Below, piece by piece: positions 52,642 to 61,145 of a stretch of DNA of 64,000 bases. A program made the position numbers and the translations under genes. The notes under the pieces are model-generated. The model was not told where the DNA came from. It ran no database searches and worked only from the letters and a program-made list of their open reading frames with translations. The DNA lies in contig NZ_CADIJO010000022.1 of the NCBI RefSeq assembly GCF_902859705.1, forward strand, positions 28,229-92,228. Direction: 5' to 3'. The stretch comes from Achromobacter deleyi. Lineage in GTDB: Bacteria; Pseudomonadota; Gammaproteobacteria; Burkholderiales; Burkholderiaceae_B. Every line of letters starts with the position of its first letter. Positions within the stretch are counted from its first letter, which is position 1.

Positions 52642-52710
52642 GAAATTTCACTCTGAAAAATACTTTAGGAGTCAACGTTTTAGCTGTCAACAAAAAAGAT
52701 GAAATTTCAT
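52642..52710. promoter_or_regulatory. Two GAAATTTCA boxes flanking the iorA promoter, probable MarR operators
   Basis: Box A, GAAATTTCA at 52642-52650, lies just after the expected transcript start. Box B, the 12-base perfect palindrome ATGAAATTTCAT at 52699-52710, lies just upstream of the -35. The identical 9-base core, symmetry and 59-base spacing suggest cooperative binding by the MarR protein encoded divergently. Binding is inferred. Confidence 0.6.
52662..52690 (-). promoter_or_regulatory. Sigma70-like promoter of the iorA operon
   Basis: On the minus strand TTGACA (complement of 52685-52690) is followed after exactly 17 bases by TAAAGT (complement of 52662-52667). Expected transcript start near 52655, about 84 bases before the iorA ATG. 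The region is much A/T-richer than the surrounding genes. Confidence 0.7.
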
Positions 52711-52941
52711 GGAATCAAAAAAATATCACGCTAAAACAAGGGTGTATATACTGGTTGTTCTCTATCGCCGCGGCTTAAAAAAGGCGCTGTGATGGTGCAA
52801 AAACGGGTTGCGATTCGGGGTATACCCTGTGCTGCGCAACAGCATTGCGTCGCGTCATGGCGCGCCTTCGCGCCGCCGTGGTGCAATGCGCCCTGCGGCA
52901 TGACGCCGCCTATCCATATTGGTGCGTGGGAGCAAAGCAAC

Positions 52942-53433
52942 ATGCGGTCGGACAAGCAGAGCGGGACCCTGGCCACCGGCACGCGGTTCGTCGACGATTA
53001 CCTGGCCTATCTGCTGGCGCAGGCCAGCCAGCGCATCTCGGCCGAATTCCATCAGCAGGTGAAGTCGGCCGGCCTGTCGGTCACCGAATGGCGGGTGCTG
53101 GCCAGCCTGGAAGGCAGCGCGGGCGAAACCATCGGCGACCTGGCGGTGCTGGCCATCACCAAGCAGCCGACCCTGAGCAAGGTGGTGCAGCGCATGGAAG
53201 CCGAGGGGCTGGTGGCGCGCACCGGCGTGCGCGCCGACCGCCGCCAGACGCGGGTCGGCATCACCACCAAGGGCCGCAACCTGATCGCGGCGCTATGCGA
53301 GCAGGCCACCCAGCACCAGAAGGCGGTGCTGGCGCCTTTCGGCGAAGAAAAGGCGGCGCTGCTGATCGACATGCTGCGCGTGCTGATGACGGAACACGTG
53401 CCGCTGGACCTGCCGCTGGACACGGACGAATAG
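52942..53433 (+). CDS. MarR-family regulator, divergent from the iorA operon
   Basis: A 163-residue MarR protein. Winged helix: QISAEFHQQVKSAGLSVTEW-like region with LSVTEWRVLASLEG, ETIGDLAVLAITKQPTLSKVVQRMEAEGLVAR, then the wing TGVRADRRQTRVGITTKG. I chose the ATG at 52942 (GGGAG upstream); the longer open frame has no conserved residues. Probably represses the catabolic operon until a pathway aromatic or its CoA ester binds. Confidence 0.9.
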   Translation: MRSDKQSGTLATGTRFVDDYLAYLLAQASQRISAEFHQQVKSAGLSVTEWRVLASLEGSAGETIGDLAVLAITKQPTLSKVVQRMEAEGLVARTGVRADRRQTRVGITTKGRNLIAALCEQATQHQKAVLAPFGEEKAALLIDMLRVLMTEHVPLDLPLDTDE

Positions 53434-53555
53434 GGCTTGTCCGGCAGGTGAACACTGTTTACTTGGGCGGATATGCGATTTTTTCGTCATGTCCTTATAT
53501 GTCCCTAATTGTGTTTCTCCTGTGAAAACCGGCTCCGGTACGCATAAACCCTTAA

Positions 53556-53584
53556 TTGACGAGGGTCTTGCGGCTAGGCAATAT
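53556..53584 (+). promoter_or_regulatory. Promoter of the dipeptide-type ABC operon
   Basis: TTGACG at 53556-53561, a 17-base spacer and CAATAT at 53579-53584. Expected start near 53591, 32 bases before the ATG at 53623; AGGAG lies 10 bases before that ATG. Confidence 0.6.
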
Positions 53585-53622
53585 CGCGCCGGTATTCAGA
53601 CTACAGTCAGGAGTTGACACCT

Positions 53623-55194
53623 ATGCGCCGCACTTTGATTGCCATCGCGATCGCCGCCGCCGTGGCCGTGCCCTCGATCGGGCAGGCCAAATCCTTCCGT
53701 TGGGCCGCCCAGGGCGACATCCTCACCTTTGATCCGCATTCGCAGAACGAAGGCATGACGATCGCCGCCAACAGCTACATCTACGAACCGCTGGTGGACT
53801 ACGACAAGGACTTCAAGGTGGTGCCGCGCCTGGCGACCGAGTGGGAGCAGGTCTCGCCCACGCTGTACCGCTTCAAGCTGCGCCCCGGCGTGAAGTTCCA
53901 TGACGGCGCCGCCTTCACCGCCGACGACGTGGTGTTCTCGGTGCATCGCGCCATGGCGCCCACGTCGAACTACAAGGCCTACACCACCGGCATCAAGGAA
54001 GCGCGCAAGATCGACGACCTGACGGTCGAGATCGAGACCTCGGCGCCCAACCCCGTGCTGCTGCGCCAGCTGCCCAACGTGTTCATCATGAACAAGGCCT
54101 GGTCGGAAAAGAACAACATCGCCAAGCCGCAGGACTTCGTCAACAAGGAAGAGACCTTCGGCGCGCGCAACACCAACGGCACCGGCCCCTACAAGCTGAA
54201 GTCGCGCGAAGTGGACGTGCGCACGGTGTTCGAAGAAAACAAGGACTGGTGGAACAAGGCCGGCAAGGTCGGCAACGTCACCGAAGTGGTGTTCACGCCC
54301 ATCAAGCAGAACGCTACCCGCACCGCCGCGCTGCTGTCGGGCGAAATCGACTTCGTGCTGGACCCGGCCGCGCAGGATCTGGACCGCCTGCGCCAGTCGG
54401 CCAAGGTGGTCGAAGGCAACGAATACCGCACCATCTACCTGGGCCTGGACCAGAAGCGCCCTGAGCTGCAGTACTCGAACATCAAGGGCAAGAACCCGTT
54501 CCAGGACATCCGCGTGCGCGAGGCGCTGTACCGCGCCATCGACGTGGACGCCATCAAGCGCGCCGTGATGCGCGGCCTGTCGGCGCCCACCGGCACCATG
54601 ATCGCGCCGCAGGTGCATGGCTGGACCGAATCGTTGCACAAGCGCGTGCCCTACGATCCTGAAAAGGCCCGCGCGCTGCTCAAGGACGCCGGCTACGACG
54701 GCACCCTGAACTTCACGCTGGACTGCCCCAACAACCGCTACATCAACGACGAGGCGATCTGCCAGGCCGTGGTGGGCATGTGGGCCAAGGTGGGTGTGAA
54801 GGCCACGATGAACGCCATGCCGCGTTCGACCTACTTCCCCAAGGTGCAGAACTCCGACACCAGCGCCTACCTGTTCGGCTGGGGCGTGCCGACGTTCGAC
54901 GCCATGTACACGCTGCAGAACCTGATCCGCACCAAGGGCGAAGGCGCGGACGGCATGTACAACCTGGGCAACTACAGCAACAAGGAACTGGACGCGATCA
55001 TCGATCGCATCAAGACCGAAACCGACGCGGCCAAGCGCGATGCCGACATCCAGAAGGTGCTGGAAGTCCACGCCAAGGAATTCGGCCACATCGCGCTGCA
55101 CGACCAGGTCATTCCCTGGGCCATGCGCAAGAACGTCACGGTCATCCACCGCGCCGACAATCGCCTCGTTGCCGATTGGGTCAAGGTCGACTGA
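53623..55194 (+). CDS. Dipeptide/oligopeptide ABC transporter substrate-binding protein
   Basis: A 523-residue periplasmic binding protein (SBP family 5). The signal peptide MRRTLIAIAIAAAVAVPSIGQAKS ends near residue 22. The family pattern follows: SYIYEPLVDYDKDFKVVPRLA, W.Q.SPTLYRFKLRPGVKFHDGAAFTADDVVFS, NGTGPYKL and RVREALYRAIDVDAIKRAV. It captures peptides or similar solutes for the permease genes downstream. A strong terminator hairpin separates it from dppB, which would make it more abundant than the membrane parts. Confidence 0.92.
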   Translation: MRRTLIAIAIAAAVAVPSIGQAKSFRWAAQGDILTFDPHSQNEGMTIAANSYIYEPLVDYDKDFKVVPRLATEWEQVSPTLYRFKLRPGVKFHDGAAFTADDVVFSVHRAMAPTSNYKAYTTGIKEARKIDDLTVEIETSAPNPVLLRQLPNVFIMNKAWSEKNNIAKPQDFVNKEETFGARNTNGTGPYKLKSREVDVRTVFEENKDWWNKAGKVGNVTEVVFTPIKQNATRTAALLSGEIDFVLDPAAQDLDRLRQSAKVVEGNEYRTIYLGLDQKRPELQYSNIKGKNPFQDIRVREALYRAIDVDAIKRAVMRGLSAPTGTMIAPQVHGWTESLHKRVPYDPEKARALLKDAGYDGTLNFTLDCPNNRYINDEAICQAVVGMWAKVGVKATMNAMPRSTYFPKVQNSDTSAYLFGWGVPTFDAMYTLQNLIRTKGEGADGMYNLGNYSNKELDAIIDRIKTETDAAKRDADIQKVLEVHAKEFGHIALHDQVIPWAMRKNVTVIHRADNRLVADWVKVD

Positions 55195-55211
55195 TCCCGG
55201 CTAACCAGATA

Positions 55212-55250
55212 GCGAAGCCCCTGCTCAGGGGCTTCGCCGTCTTTGTTTTT
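55212..55250 (+). terminator. Intercistronic terminator between binding protein and permease genes
   Basis: GCGAAGCCCC at 55212-55221 and GGGGCTTCGC at 55228-55237 pair perfectly around TGCTCA, followed by CGTCTTTGTTTTT. It begins 17 bases after the binding-protein stop and ends 8 bases before the permease ATG, so read-through must be partial. Confidence 0.85.
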
Positions 55251-55257
55251 CCCGCCT

Positions 55258-56247
55258 ATGTTTGCTTTCATACTGCGTCGCCTGTTGCAGGCCGTAGCGG
55301 TGATGCTCACCGTCGCGCTACTGGCCTTTGTGCTTTTTCAATACGTCGGCGACCCTGTCACCATCATGCTGGGGCAGGACGCCACCGATGCCGAGCGCAT
55401 CGAACTGCGTGAACGCCTGGGCCTGAACGAGCCCGCCATCGTTCAATTCGGCCACTTCGTGGCCAACGCCGCCCAGGGTAACTTCGGCATCTCCCTGCGC
55501 CAGAGCGAACCGGTTTCCACCCTGCTCAAATCGCGCCTGCCCGCCACGCTGGAACTGTCCATGGTGGCGGCGTTGCTGGCGCTGGTGGTGGGCGTGCCGC
55601 TGGGCGTGTATACCGCGCTCAAGCGCAACAGCCTGCTGTCGCAGCTGCTGCTGGCCGGCTCGCTGCTGGGGGTGTCGCTGCCGACCTTCCTGATCGGCAT
55701 CCTGCTGATCCTGGTGTTCTCGGTGCAGCTGGGCTGGCTGCCCAGCTATGGCCGCGGCGATACCGTCAGCGTGGGCTGGTGGACGTCGGGCCTGTTCACC
55801 GCCACGGGCTGGAAGCACCTGATCCTGCCGTCCATCACGCTGTCGCTGTTCCAGATGACCCTGGTGCTGCGGCTGGTGCGGTCGGAAATGCTCGAGGTGC
55901 TGCGGTCGGACTACATCAAGTTCGCACGCGCCCGCGGCCTGAAGCGCCGCGCCATCCACTTCGGCCATGCGCTGAAGAACACCATGGTGCCGGTCATCAC
56001 CATCACCGGTCTGCAGCTGGGCGGCATCATCGCCTTTGCCATCGTGACCGAGACGGTGTTCCAGTGGCCGGGCATGGGTCTGTTGTTCATCCAGGCGGTG
56101 CAATTCGCCGACGTGCCGGTGATGGCCGCGTACCTGTGCCTGATCGCGCTGGTATTCGTGGTGATCAACCTGATCGTCGATCTTCTGTATTTTGTCGTGG
56201 ACCCGCGCTTGCGCTCGGGATTGACCCGCGGCGGAGGTGGCCACTGA
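55258..56247 (+). CDS. Dipeptide-type ABC permease, first subunit
   Basis: A 329-residue DppB-like permease: MFAFILRRLLQAVAVMLTVALLAFVLFQY start with the first membrane segment, then five more, EARARG-like RSEMLEVLRSDYIKFARARGLKRRAIHFGHALKNTMVPVI loop and GALIGGAV-like C-terminus. The ATG at 55258 is used, since upstream codons overlap the terminator tail. It shares one base with dppC (TGATG). Confidence 0.92.
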   Translation: MFAFILRRLLQAVAVMLTVALLAFVLFQYVGDPVTIMLGQDATDAERIELRERLGLNEPAIVQFGHFVANAAQGNFGISLRQSEPVSTLLKSRLPATLELSMVAALLALVVGVPLGVYTALKRNSLLSQLLLAGSLLGVSLPTFLIGILLILVFSVQLGWLPSYGRGDTVSVGWWTSGLFTATGWKHLILPSITLSLFQMTLVLRLVRSEMLEVLRSDYIKFARARGLKRRAIHFGHALKNTMVPVITITGLQLGGIIAFAIVTETVFQWPGMGLLFIQAVQFADVPVMAAYLCLIALVFVVINLIVDLLYFVVDPRLRSGLTRGGGGH

Positions 56248-57161
56248 TGCGCGCCGTCATGAAACGCTGGTGGGACAGCGACATTGCCTGGGCCTGGCGC
56301 CGGGCGCCCGTGGCCATCGTGGCCACCGTCTTGCTGGCCTTGCTGCTGATCGGCTCGTTCGGCGCCGGCTGGGTCGCGCCGCACAATCCGTTCGACCTGA
56401 CCAAGGTGGAACTGCTGGATGCGCTGTTGCCGCCGGCCTGGGAGGCCAACGGCCAGCAGACCTATCTGCTGGGCACCGACAGCCAGGGCCGCGACCTGTA
56501 TTCGGCGATCCTGTACGGCACTCGCGTGTCGCTGCTGATCGGCCTGGCGTCGGTGCTGCTGTCGATGCTGATCGGCATCGTGCTGGGGCTGATCTCGGGC
56601 TACGCGGGCGGACGCATCGATGCGTTCATCATGCGGATCGCGGACGTGCAGCTGTCGTTCCCGGCGATCCTGATCGCGCTGCTGATCGACGGCGTGGCGC
56701 GTGCGGCAGTGCCGCGCGAGCTGCACGAGATCATCGCGTTCCCGGTGCTGATCGGCGCCATCGCGCTTGCCGGCTGGCCGCAGTACGCCCGCACGGTGCG
56801 GGGGTCGACGCTGGTGGAGAAGAACCGCGAATACGTGCAGGCCGCGCGGGTGATCGGGGTGGCTTCGCCGGTCATCATGTTCCGCCATGTGCTGCCCAAT
56901 GTGCTGGGGCCGGTGCTGGTACTGGCGACCGTGCACCTGGCCACCGCGATCATCACCGAGGCGACGCTGTCGTTCCTGGGGGTGGGGGTGCCGCCGACGG
57001 CGCCGTCGCTGGGCACGCTGATCCGCATCGGCAACGATTTCCTGTTTTCCGGAGAGTGGTGGATCACCATCTTCCCAGGCGCCGCGTTGGTGTTGCTGGT
57101 GCTGTCGGTCAATCTGCTGGGTGACTGGCTGCGCGACGCGCTCAACCCGCGTCTGAATTGA
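56247..57161 (+). CDS. Dipeptide-type ABC permease, second subunit
   Basis: A 304-residue DppC-like permease. The first segment is VAIVATVLLALLLIGSFGAGWVAP (about residue 22-45). The periplasmic NPFDLTKVELLDALLPPAW and HLLGTDSQGRDL motifs are typical, as is the EAA loop KNREYVQAARVIGVASPVIMFRHVLPN. TGATG overlap with dppB. Forms the translocation channel with it. Confidence 0.92.
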   Translation: MRAVMKRWWDSDIAWAWRRAPVAIVATVLLALLLIGSFGAGWVAPHNPFDLTKVELLDALLPPAWEANGQQTYLLGTDSQGRDLYSAILYGTRVSLLIGLASVLLSMLIGIVLGLISGYAGGRIDAFIMRIADVQLSFPAILIALLIDGVARAAVPRELHEIIAFPVLIGAIALAGWPQYARTVRGSTLVEKNREYVQAARVIGVASPVIMFRHVLPNVLGPVLVLATVHLATAIITEATLSFLGVGVPPTAPSLGTLIRIGNDFLFSGEWWITIFPGAALVLLVLSVNLLGDWLRDALNPRLN

Positions 57162-57169
57162 GGTCTTAC

Positions 57170-58171
57170 ATGAGCGCACTTCTTGAAGTCCGCAATCTGC
57201 GCGTCGAGTTTCCGACGCGCCGCGGCACCCTGCGCGCCCTGGACGACGTGTCCTTTTCGATCCAGGCGGGCGAAGTCCTGGGCGTGGTGGGGGAATCGGG
57301 CGCGGGCAAGTCCCTGACGGGCGCGTCCATCATCGGCCTGCTGGAACCGCCGGGCCGCATCGCGGGCGGCGAGATATTGCTGGCCGGCCGCCGCATCGAC
57401 AATCTGCCGGACGAGCAGATGCGCCGCGTACGCGGCCGCGAGATCGGGGCGGTGTTCCAGGACCCGCTGACCTCGCTCAATCCGCTGTACACGGTGGGCC
57501 GGCAATTGGCCGAGACCATCGTGACGCACCTGGACCTGAGCTGGTCGCAGGCGCGCAACCGGGCGGTGGAACTGCTGGCGTCGACGGGCATCCCCGCCGC
57601 GCGCGAGCGCATCGACCATTACCCGCACCAGTTCTCGGGCGGCATGCGCCAGCGCGTGGTGATCGCGCTGGCCCTGGCGGCCGAACCGAAGCTGGTGGTG
57701 GCGGACGAGCCGACGACGGCGCTGGACGTGTCGATCCAGGCGCAGATCATCGAGCTGCTCAAGCGGCTGTGCCGCGAGCACGGCACGGCGGTGATGCTGA
57801 TCACGCACGACATGGGCGTGATTGCGGAAACGGCGGACCGGGTGGCAGTGATGTACGCGGGCCGGGTAGCCGAGATCGGTCCGGTGGCCGATGTGATCCA
57901 CCAGCCGCGCCACCCGTATACGGCGGGGCTGATGGGGTCGATCCCGTCGCTGGAAGGGCATGCCGAAAGGCTGGTGCAGATCGACGGCAGCATGCCGCGG
58001 CTGAATGCGATTCCACCGGGCTGTGCGTTCAACCCGCGCTGCGGGCGGCGGCTGCCGCGTTGCGCCCAGGACCGGCCCGAGCTGATGCCGGCCGGCACGT
58101 CGCGCGCGGCCTGTTGGCTGCATGAGGGGGCCGCGGCCCCGAGTGGCAAGCAATCGGAGGTGGCAGCATGA
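57170..58171 (+). CDS. Dipeptide-type ABC ATPase, first subunit
   Basis: A 333-residue DppD-like ATPase: Walker [10 protein letters not shown] near residue 41, Q-loop [18 protein letters not shown], signature [15 protein letters not shown], Walker [15 protein letters not shown], and C-terminal oligopeptide-ATPase extension [15 protein letters not shown] that binds a [4Fe-4S] or metal in relatives. I chose the ATG at 57170 with GAGG upstream rather than the TTG at 57158. Confidence 0.92.
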   Translation: MSALLEVRNLRVEFPTRRGTLRALDDVSFSIQAGEVLGVVGESGAGKSLTGASIIGLLEPPGRIAGGEILLAGRRIDNLPDEQMRRVRGREIGAVFQDPLTSLNPLYTVGRQLAETIVTHLDLSWSQARNRAVELLASTGIPAARERIDHYPHQFSGGMRQRVVIALALAAEPKLVVADEPTTALDVSIQAQIIELLKRLCREHGTAVMLITHDMGVIAETADRVAVMYAGRVAEIGPVADVIHQPRHPYTAGLMGSIPSLEGHAERLVQIDGSMPRLNAIPPGCAFNPRCGRRLPRCAQDRPELMPAGTSRAACWLHEGAAAPSGKQSEVAA

Positions 58172-59157
58172 GCGCGCCGTTGGTGGAAGTGAAGGACGCG
58201 GCGCGCTGGTTCGATGTGTCGCCGCCCTGGCTGGAACGCAAGCTGGCGGGCAAGCCGCGGGTGATGCTGCGGGCGGTGGACGGCGTGTCGTTCGAGATTG
58301 CGCGCGGCGAGACGCTGGCGCTGGTGGGCGAGTCGGGCTGCGGCAAGTCGACGGTGGCGCGGATGCTGGTGGGGCTGTATGGCCTGACGCGCGGCGATAT
58401 CCGCTTCGACGGCCAGCCGCTGTCGAAGATGTCGGAGCCGGGCGGCCGGGCGCTGCGCAAGCGGCTGCAGATGATTTTCCAGGACCCGTATGCGAGCCTG
58501 AATCCGCGTTGGCGGGTGGGGCGGATCATCGCGGAGCCGATGCTGACGCACACGACGATGACGCCGGCGGAGCGGACGGCGCGGGTGGGGGATCTGCTCA
58601 AGCAGGTGGGGCTGGACCCGGCGGACCAGGGCCGCTATCCGCACCAGTTTTCAGGCGGGCAGCGCCAGCGCATTTCGATTGCGCGGGCGCTGGCGGTGAA
58701 TCCGGAATTCCTGGTGTGCGATGAACCGACTTCGGCGCTGGATGTGTCGGTGCAGGCGCAGGTGCTGAATCTGATGAAGGACCTGCAGCGGGAGCTGGGG
58801 CTGACGTATCTGTTCATCTCGCACAATCTGGCGGTGGTGCACCATGTGGCGGATCGGGTGGGGGTGATGTATCTGGGGCGGATGGTGGAAGTGGCGCCCC
58901 GGGACGAGCTGTTTGCCCGGCCGCGGCATCCGTATACGCGGATGCTGCTGGAGGCGATTCCGGATATCAATGGGGCGGGCAAGCCGCGCACGGCGGTGGC
59001 GGGGGAAGTGCCCAATCCGCTGAATCCGCCTTCAGGGTGTACGTTTCATCCCCGCTGTCCACATGCGGATGAGCGGTGCAAGGCCGAGGCGCCTGTTGCT
59101 GGGTTGGCGGGGGTGTCGGTTGTTGCTTGTCATGCGGTGCAGGAGGGGAGGATCTAG
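58168..59157 (+). CDS. Dipeptide-type ABC ATPase, second subunit
   Basis: A 329-residue DppF-like ATPase: Walker [10 protein letters not shown] near residue 53, Q-loop [12 protein letters not shown], signature [15 protein letters not shown], Walker [14 protein letters not shown] and the C-terminal [15 protein letters not shown]. It overlaps the previous gene by four bases. The last 40 codons shift towards T-ending codons (GTT, GCT, TGT, CAT), next to repeat copy 4. Confidence 0.92.
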   Translation: MSAPLVEVKDAARWFDVSPPWLERKLAGKPRVMLRAVDGVSFEIARGETLALVGESGCGKSTVARMLVGLYGLTRGDIRFDGQPLSKMSEPGGRALRKRLQMIFQDPYASLNPRWRVGRIIAEPMLTHTTMTPAERTARVGDLLKQVGLDPADQGRYPHQFSGGQRQRISIARALAVNPEFLVCDEPTSALDVSVQAQVLNLMKDLQRELGLTYLFISHNLAVVHHVADRVGVMYLGRMVEVAPRDELFARPRHPYTRMLLEAIPDINGAGKPRTAVAGEVPNPLNPPSGCTFHPRCPHADERCKAEAPVAGLAGVSVVACHAVQEGRI

Positions 59158-59193
59158 GGTTTTTTGCTGTTGGTGGGCGGGCGTTCTTTAGGC

Positions 59194-59484
59194 GTCAGGA
59201 GCGGCGGGGTGCGGGGGGCGTGGGGCTACGATTGCGGTCCGGAGCCTTCGCTCCGGACTGCCCCTTCGTCATCCTCGTCACCGCCTTCGGCGGTTCCTTC
59301 GGATTCCCTCGGGCGCATCTACACGCCCCGCGCCCCCCGCACCCCGCCGCTCCTGACTCGCGTCCGTGGCTCGCCGTCGTTGCTGGGGCGAGTGGTTTGC
59401 TTGGCGTTCTTGCCTCGGGTTTCTTGGGGGAGGAGGGTCTTGCGGGGCCGCGGCAACGAGGCCGCGCGGGCGGCCCGTCGCCGC
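59194..59484 (+). repeat. Structured dispersed element, copy 4
   Basis: Module 1: arms 59194-59226 and 59325-59357 are complementary over 33 bases with one G-T mismatch, of a sequence unlike the arms of copies 1-3, enclosing the core 59230-59319 with the hairpin GTCCGGAGC/GCTCCGGAC and an enlarged ACCGCC-TTC-GGCGGT hairpin. Module 2 (59450-59484): basal GCGGCAACG with CGTCGCCGC around the invariant tip GGCCGCGCGGGCGGCC. It lies between the convergent dpp operon and the acidic hypothetical gene. About 110 further bases to 59591 show no other feature. Confidence 0.82.
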
Positions 59485-59591
59485 ATTTGGTTTGTGGGGC
59501 GTCGTTGCGGCTTGGCCGCTTTGCTGGACCGGCCCGTTCTGGGCGGTCCCTTTCCAGCTTTGAGTGTTCGACTGTTGCGTCGCCGCGTGGC

Positions 59592-60107
59592 TCAGTGGCG
59601 GTGGCCGGGGTCGTTGGGGTCGTGCGGGTGGTCGTGGCCCAGGGGGTCGTCTTCTTCGTCGTCGTCTTCTTCGTCGGGGTCGGGCAGGGGTTCTTCGGTC
59701 AGGGCGAAGGGCAGGACGTCTTCCAGGTTGTCGGACCAGGCGGATTCTTCGCCGTCGTGGTCGAGTTTGATGAAGCGTTCGCCTTCGTTGAGCGAGATCT
59801 GGATGGCCCACAGGTAGAGGCAGTCGTAGGTGTCGTCGTCGGTCTGGGGCAGGCCGCCGCGGTTGCCGAGCAGGCGGGCGCCGGGGCCGCCCAGCTGGAC
59901 GTGGGTCTGGGCTTCGTCGGTCTTGGCGTTTTCGTCGATGGGCACGCCGTAGGTGACCCATTCGGTGCCTTCGTCGCCCAGGACGACTTCGGCCAGGACG
60001 GGCTTGCCGAGGTAGGCGCTGAGGGCGTCGGCGGTCTTGGCCAGCATGTCGAGTTCGGTCGCGCTGAAGTGGGTCAGGGAAGGCGGGGGCGTGGCAGAGG
60101 CGGACAT
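59592..60107 (-). CDS. Hypothetical acidic protein with a His/Asp-rich tail
   Basis: A 171-residue soluble protein without signal peptide or membrane segment. The core (VLAEVVLGDEGTEWVTYGVP, DDDTYDCLYLWAIQISLNEGERFIKLDHDG) looks globular. The last 30 residues are almost all acidic then His/Asp/Pro (PDPDEEDDDEEDD, GHDHPHDPNDPGHRH), suggestive of metal binding. I start at 60107, the second in-frame ATG, because upstream residues are not of protein character. I do not recognise the family. Faces the AraC gene in the same direction, with a 123-base gap. Confidence 0.7.
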   Translation of the reverse strand: MSASATPPPSLTHFSATELDMLAKTADALSAYLGKPVLAEVVLGDEGTEWVTYGVPIDENAKTDEAQTHVQLGGPGARLLGNRGGLPQTDDDTYDCLYLWAIQISLNEGERFIKLDHDGEESAWSDNLEDVLPFALTEEPLPDPDEEDDDEEDDPLGHDHPHDPNDPGHRH

Positions 60108-60230
60108 GAGGGTTCCTGGGCGCGATGATGCCGCGGGTACGGCGTTACGAAAAAACAATCGCTATTGTCTCGCGATCGCGCAAGCCGTGCATCGCACGGG
60201 TGGATGACGATTTACGCGGGGGGAGTGCGG

Positions 60231-61046
60231 CTATAGCGGAGCGGGCGCACCGGGATGGTGCGACGGGCGGGGCGGCTCGGTGCGCTTGCGGGCGCTGTCG
60301 GGGGATTGGCCGGTCAGGCGCTGGAACATGGCGATGAAGGCGGACGGGGTGCTGTAGCCGAGGTCGCGGGCGATGGCCTGGACGGACTGGCCGGCTTCGA
60401 GCATGCCGAGGGCGCTGACGACGCGCAGGCGCTGGCGCCATTCGTTGAAGGTCATGCCCAGGTGCTGCTGGCAGTGGCGCAGCAGGGTGCGTTCGGTGAT
60501 GCCGGCGGTGGCGGCCCAGTGGGCGGCGCTGCGCTTGTCGCCGGGCTGGCTTTGCAAGGCGGCCAGGATGGGGGCCAGGACGGGTTCGCTGGCGGATGGC
60601 AGGTAGCTGGCGTAGGCGCGGGCGACGCGGATCTGGTCGATGACGACCTGGGCCAGGCGGCGATCTTCGGGGGTGTCGGGGTAGGTGATGCCGCGCCGTT
60701 CGAAGTCGGCCAGGACAGCGCGCATGACGGGGCTGATTTCGAGGGTGCAGGGGGCGGCGGGCAGGTCGGCGCAGGCGGCGGCAGGGATGTCGATGCAGGC
60801 GTAGTGGACGTCGTCCTGGTTCTGGCAGCAGTGCTCTATCTGGGGCGGTATCCAGATGGCGTACTGGGGCGGGGACAGGTAGGTGGCGCCTTCGATGCCG
60901 ATTTCCATGATGCCGGACAGGGCGAAGTTCAGTTCGCCCCAGGGCGAGGTGTGCCGCCTGACGCGGGAATGCGGCAGGAAGTGCAGGATGCGGCAGGCCA
61001 GGGGGTAGGGGCGGCCAGGGCCGAGGTCCGGGGGCGTAGAAGCCAT
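60231..61046 (-). CDS. AraC-family regulator with N-terminal cupin
   Basis: A 271-residue regulator: N-terminal cupin-like sensing domain (GELNFALSGIMEIGIEGATYLSPPQYAIWIPPQIEH) and C-terminal double helix-turn-helix (HWAATAGITERTLLRHCQQHLGMTFNEWRQRLRVV and AIARDLGYSTPSAFIAMFQRLTGQSP). This is the AraC subgroup that often controls a divergent exporter gene; here an EamA transporter starts 100 bases away on the other strand. Confidence 0.9.
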   Translation of the reverse strand: MASTPPDLGPGRPYPLACRILHFLPHSRVRRHTSPWGELNFALSGIMEIGIEGATYLSPPQYAIWIPPQIEHCCQNQDDVHYACIDIPAAACADLPAAPCTLEISPVMRAVLADFERRGITYPDTPEDRRLAQVVIDQIRVARAYASYLPSASEPVLAPILAALQSQPGDKRSAAHWAATAGITERTLLRHCQQHLGMTFNEWRQRLRVVSALGMLEAGQSVQAIARDLGYSTPSAFIAMFQRLTGQSPDSARKRTEPPRPSHHPGAPAPL

Positions 61047-61078
61047 GTCCGAAGTTCACAGGAGTTTGTCTGATTTTC

Positions 61079-61112
61079 ATTATATACATCGAGTCGGACA
61101 TAGCCCTACACT
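61079..61112. promoter_or_regulatory. Candidate divergent -10 boxes between the AraC and EamA genes
   Basis: TATAAT on the minus strand (complement of 61079-61084) and TACACT on the plus strand (61107-61112) face away from each other in the short A/T-rich gap. No clear -35 boxes accompany them. Confidence 0.35.
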
Positions 61113-61145
61113 GGCCAGCCATTCCTGTTTGGCAGTACCGCTTCC

